From positions 1 through 12,872 of the forward strand of contig JAVVEZ010000092.1 in assembly GCA_032250895.1 (NCBI GenBank): a stretch of DNA of 12,872 nucleotides, in the 5' to 3' direction. Position numbers and translations under genes: made by a program. The stretch is from JAVVEZ01 sp032250895. GTDB taxonomy: Bacteria > Pseudomonadota > Gammaproteobacteria > Pseudomonadales > Pseudohongiellaceae. Shown in pieces: positions 12,823 to 12,872 of the stretch. The notes under the pieces are model-generated. The model saw only the letters and a list, made by a program, of their open reading frames with translations. It was not told the DNA's origin and did no database searches. Every line of letters begins with the position of its first letter. Within the stretch, counting starts at the first letter, position 1.

Positions 12823-12872
12823 CTATTCAGCACCTCTCGCTTCTTCATCCATCAATTTTTGAATAAACGGCG
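12823..12872 (-). CDS. C-terminal end of an unidentified gene (partial)
   Basis: On the minus strand one frame is open from the window edge to a TAG at 12823-12825 and reads PFIQKLMDEEARGAE, a plausible acidic protein tail. The other two frames have stops within this stretch. It would be convergent with cfa, with only three bases between the stops. The fragment is too short to assign a family, and it may be a chance open frame. Confidence 0.4.
   Translation of the reverse strand, partial: PFIQKLMDEEARGAE

Noticed and set aside
12819..12832. ACTATTCAG near the window end as another copy of the MITE end
   Set aside because: The match is short, lacks the GGTTCC end and a partner arm, and lies in what looks like the 3' end of a convergent gene.
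1..12872. Defence system, CRISPR array, prophage or toxin-antitoxin module
   Set aside because: No spaced direct repeats, Cas, restriction, abortive-infection, integrase or toxin-like proteins are visible. All long coding frames have ordinary housekeeping, envelope or transport assignments.

Overview
The window looks like chromosomal DNA of a heterotrophic gammaproteobacterium, possibly marine. The evidence is a fused RlmKL rRNA methyltransferase of the gammaproteobacterial type, a p-cresol methylhydroxylase-like locus at the left edge, moderately high G+C, and strong Shine-Dalgarno sites. The genus cannot be named from sequence alone. I see no rRNA, tRNA, CRISPR array, phage module or transposase gene.

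Layout. Bases 1-476 (+) hold the last codons of a VAO/PCMH-type flavoprotein, overlapped by the gene for its likely c-type cytochrome partner, so this is the end of a 4-alkylphenol (p-cresol type) oxidation operon. A 160-bp MITE-like element (462-621) sits in the last codons of the cytochrome gene. Bases 5205 down to 686 (-) form a probable four-gene operon: an NTF2-like lipoprotein, lemA, an HtpX-like M48 metalloprotease with a long TerB-like tail, and a secreted protein homologous to the first gene. Bases 5332-7551 (+) encode RlmKL, divergent from that operon. Its N-terminal (RlmL) methyltransferase half has lost the usual SAM-binding and NPPY motifs.

Bases 9846 down to about 7434 (-) carry a POT/PTR peptide transporter, a small exported DUF6152-like protein and a probable truncated gene fragment that runs antisense into the 3' end of rlmKL. 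Bases 10092-12819 (+) hold an MFS transporter and a cyclopropane-fatty-acyl-phospholipid synthase (cfa), separated by a 172-bp spacer with mutually exclusive RNA hairpins. The last 50 bases contain the C-terminal end of an unidentified convergent gene.

The central operon concerns envelope quality control: a LemA/M48 membrane protease pair bracketed by two related exported proteins. The rest is ordinary accessory metabolism and transport. I do not see a defence or mobile system. The observations most worth following are the degenerate RlmL domain, the MITE insertion with a reconstructable empty site, the paired NTF2-like proteins around lemA-M48, and the cfa leader.
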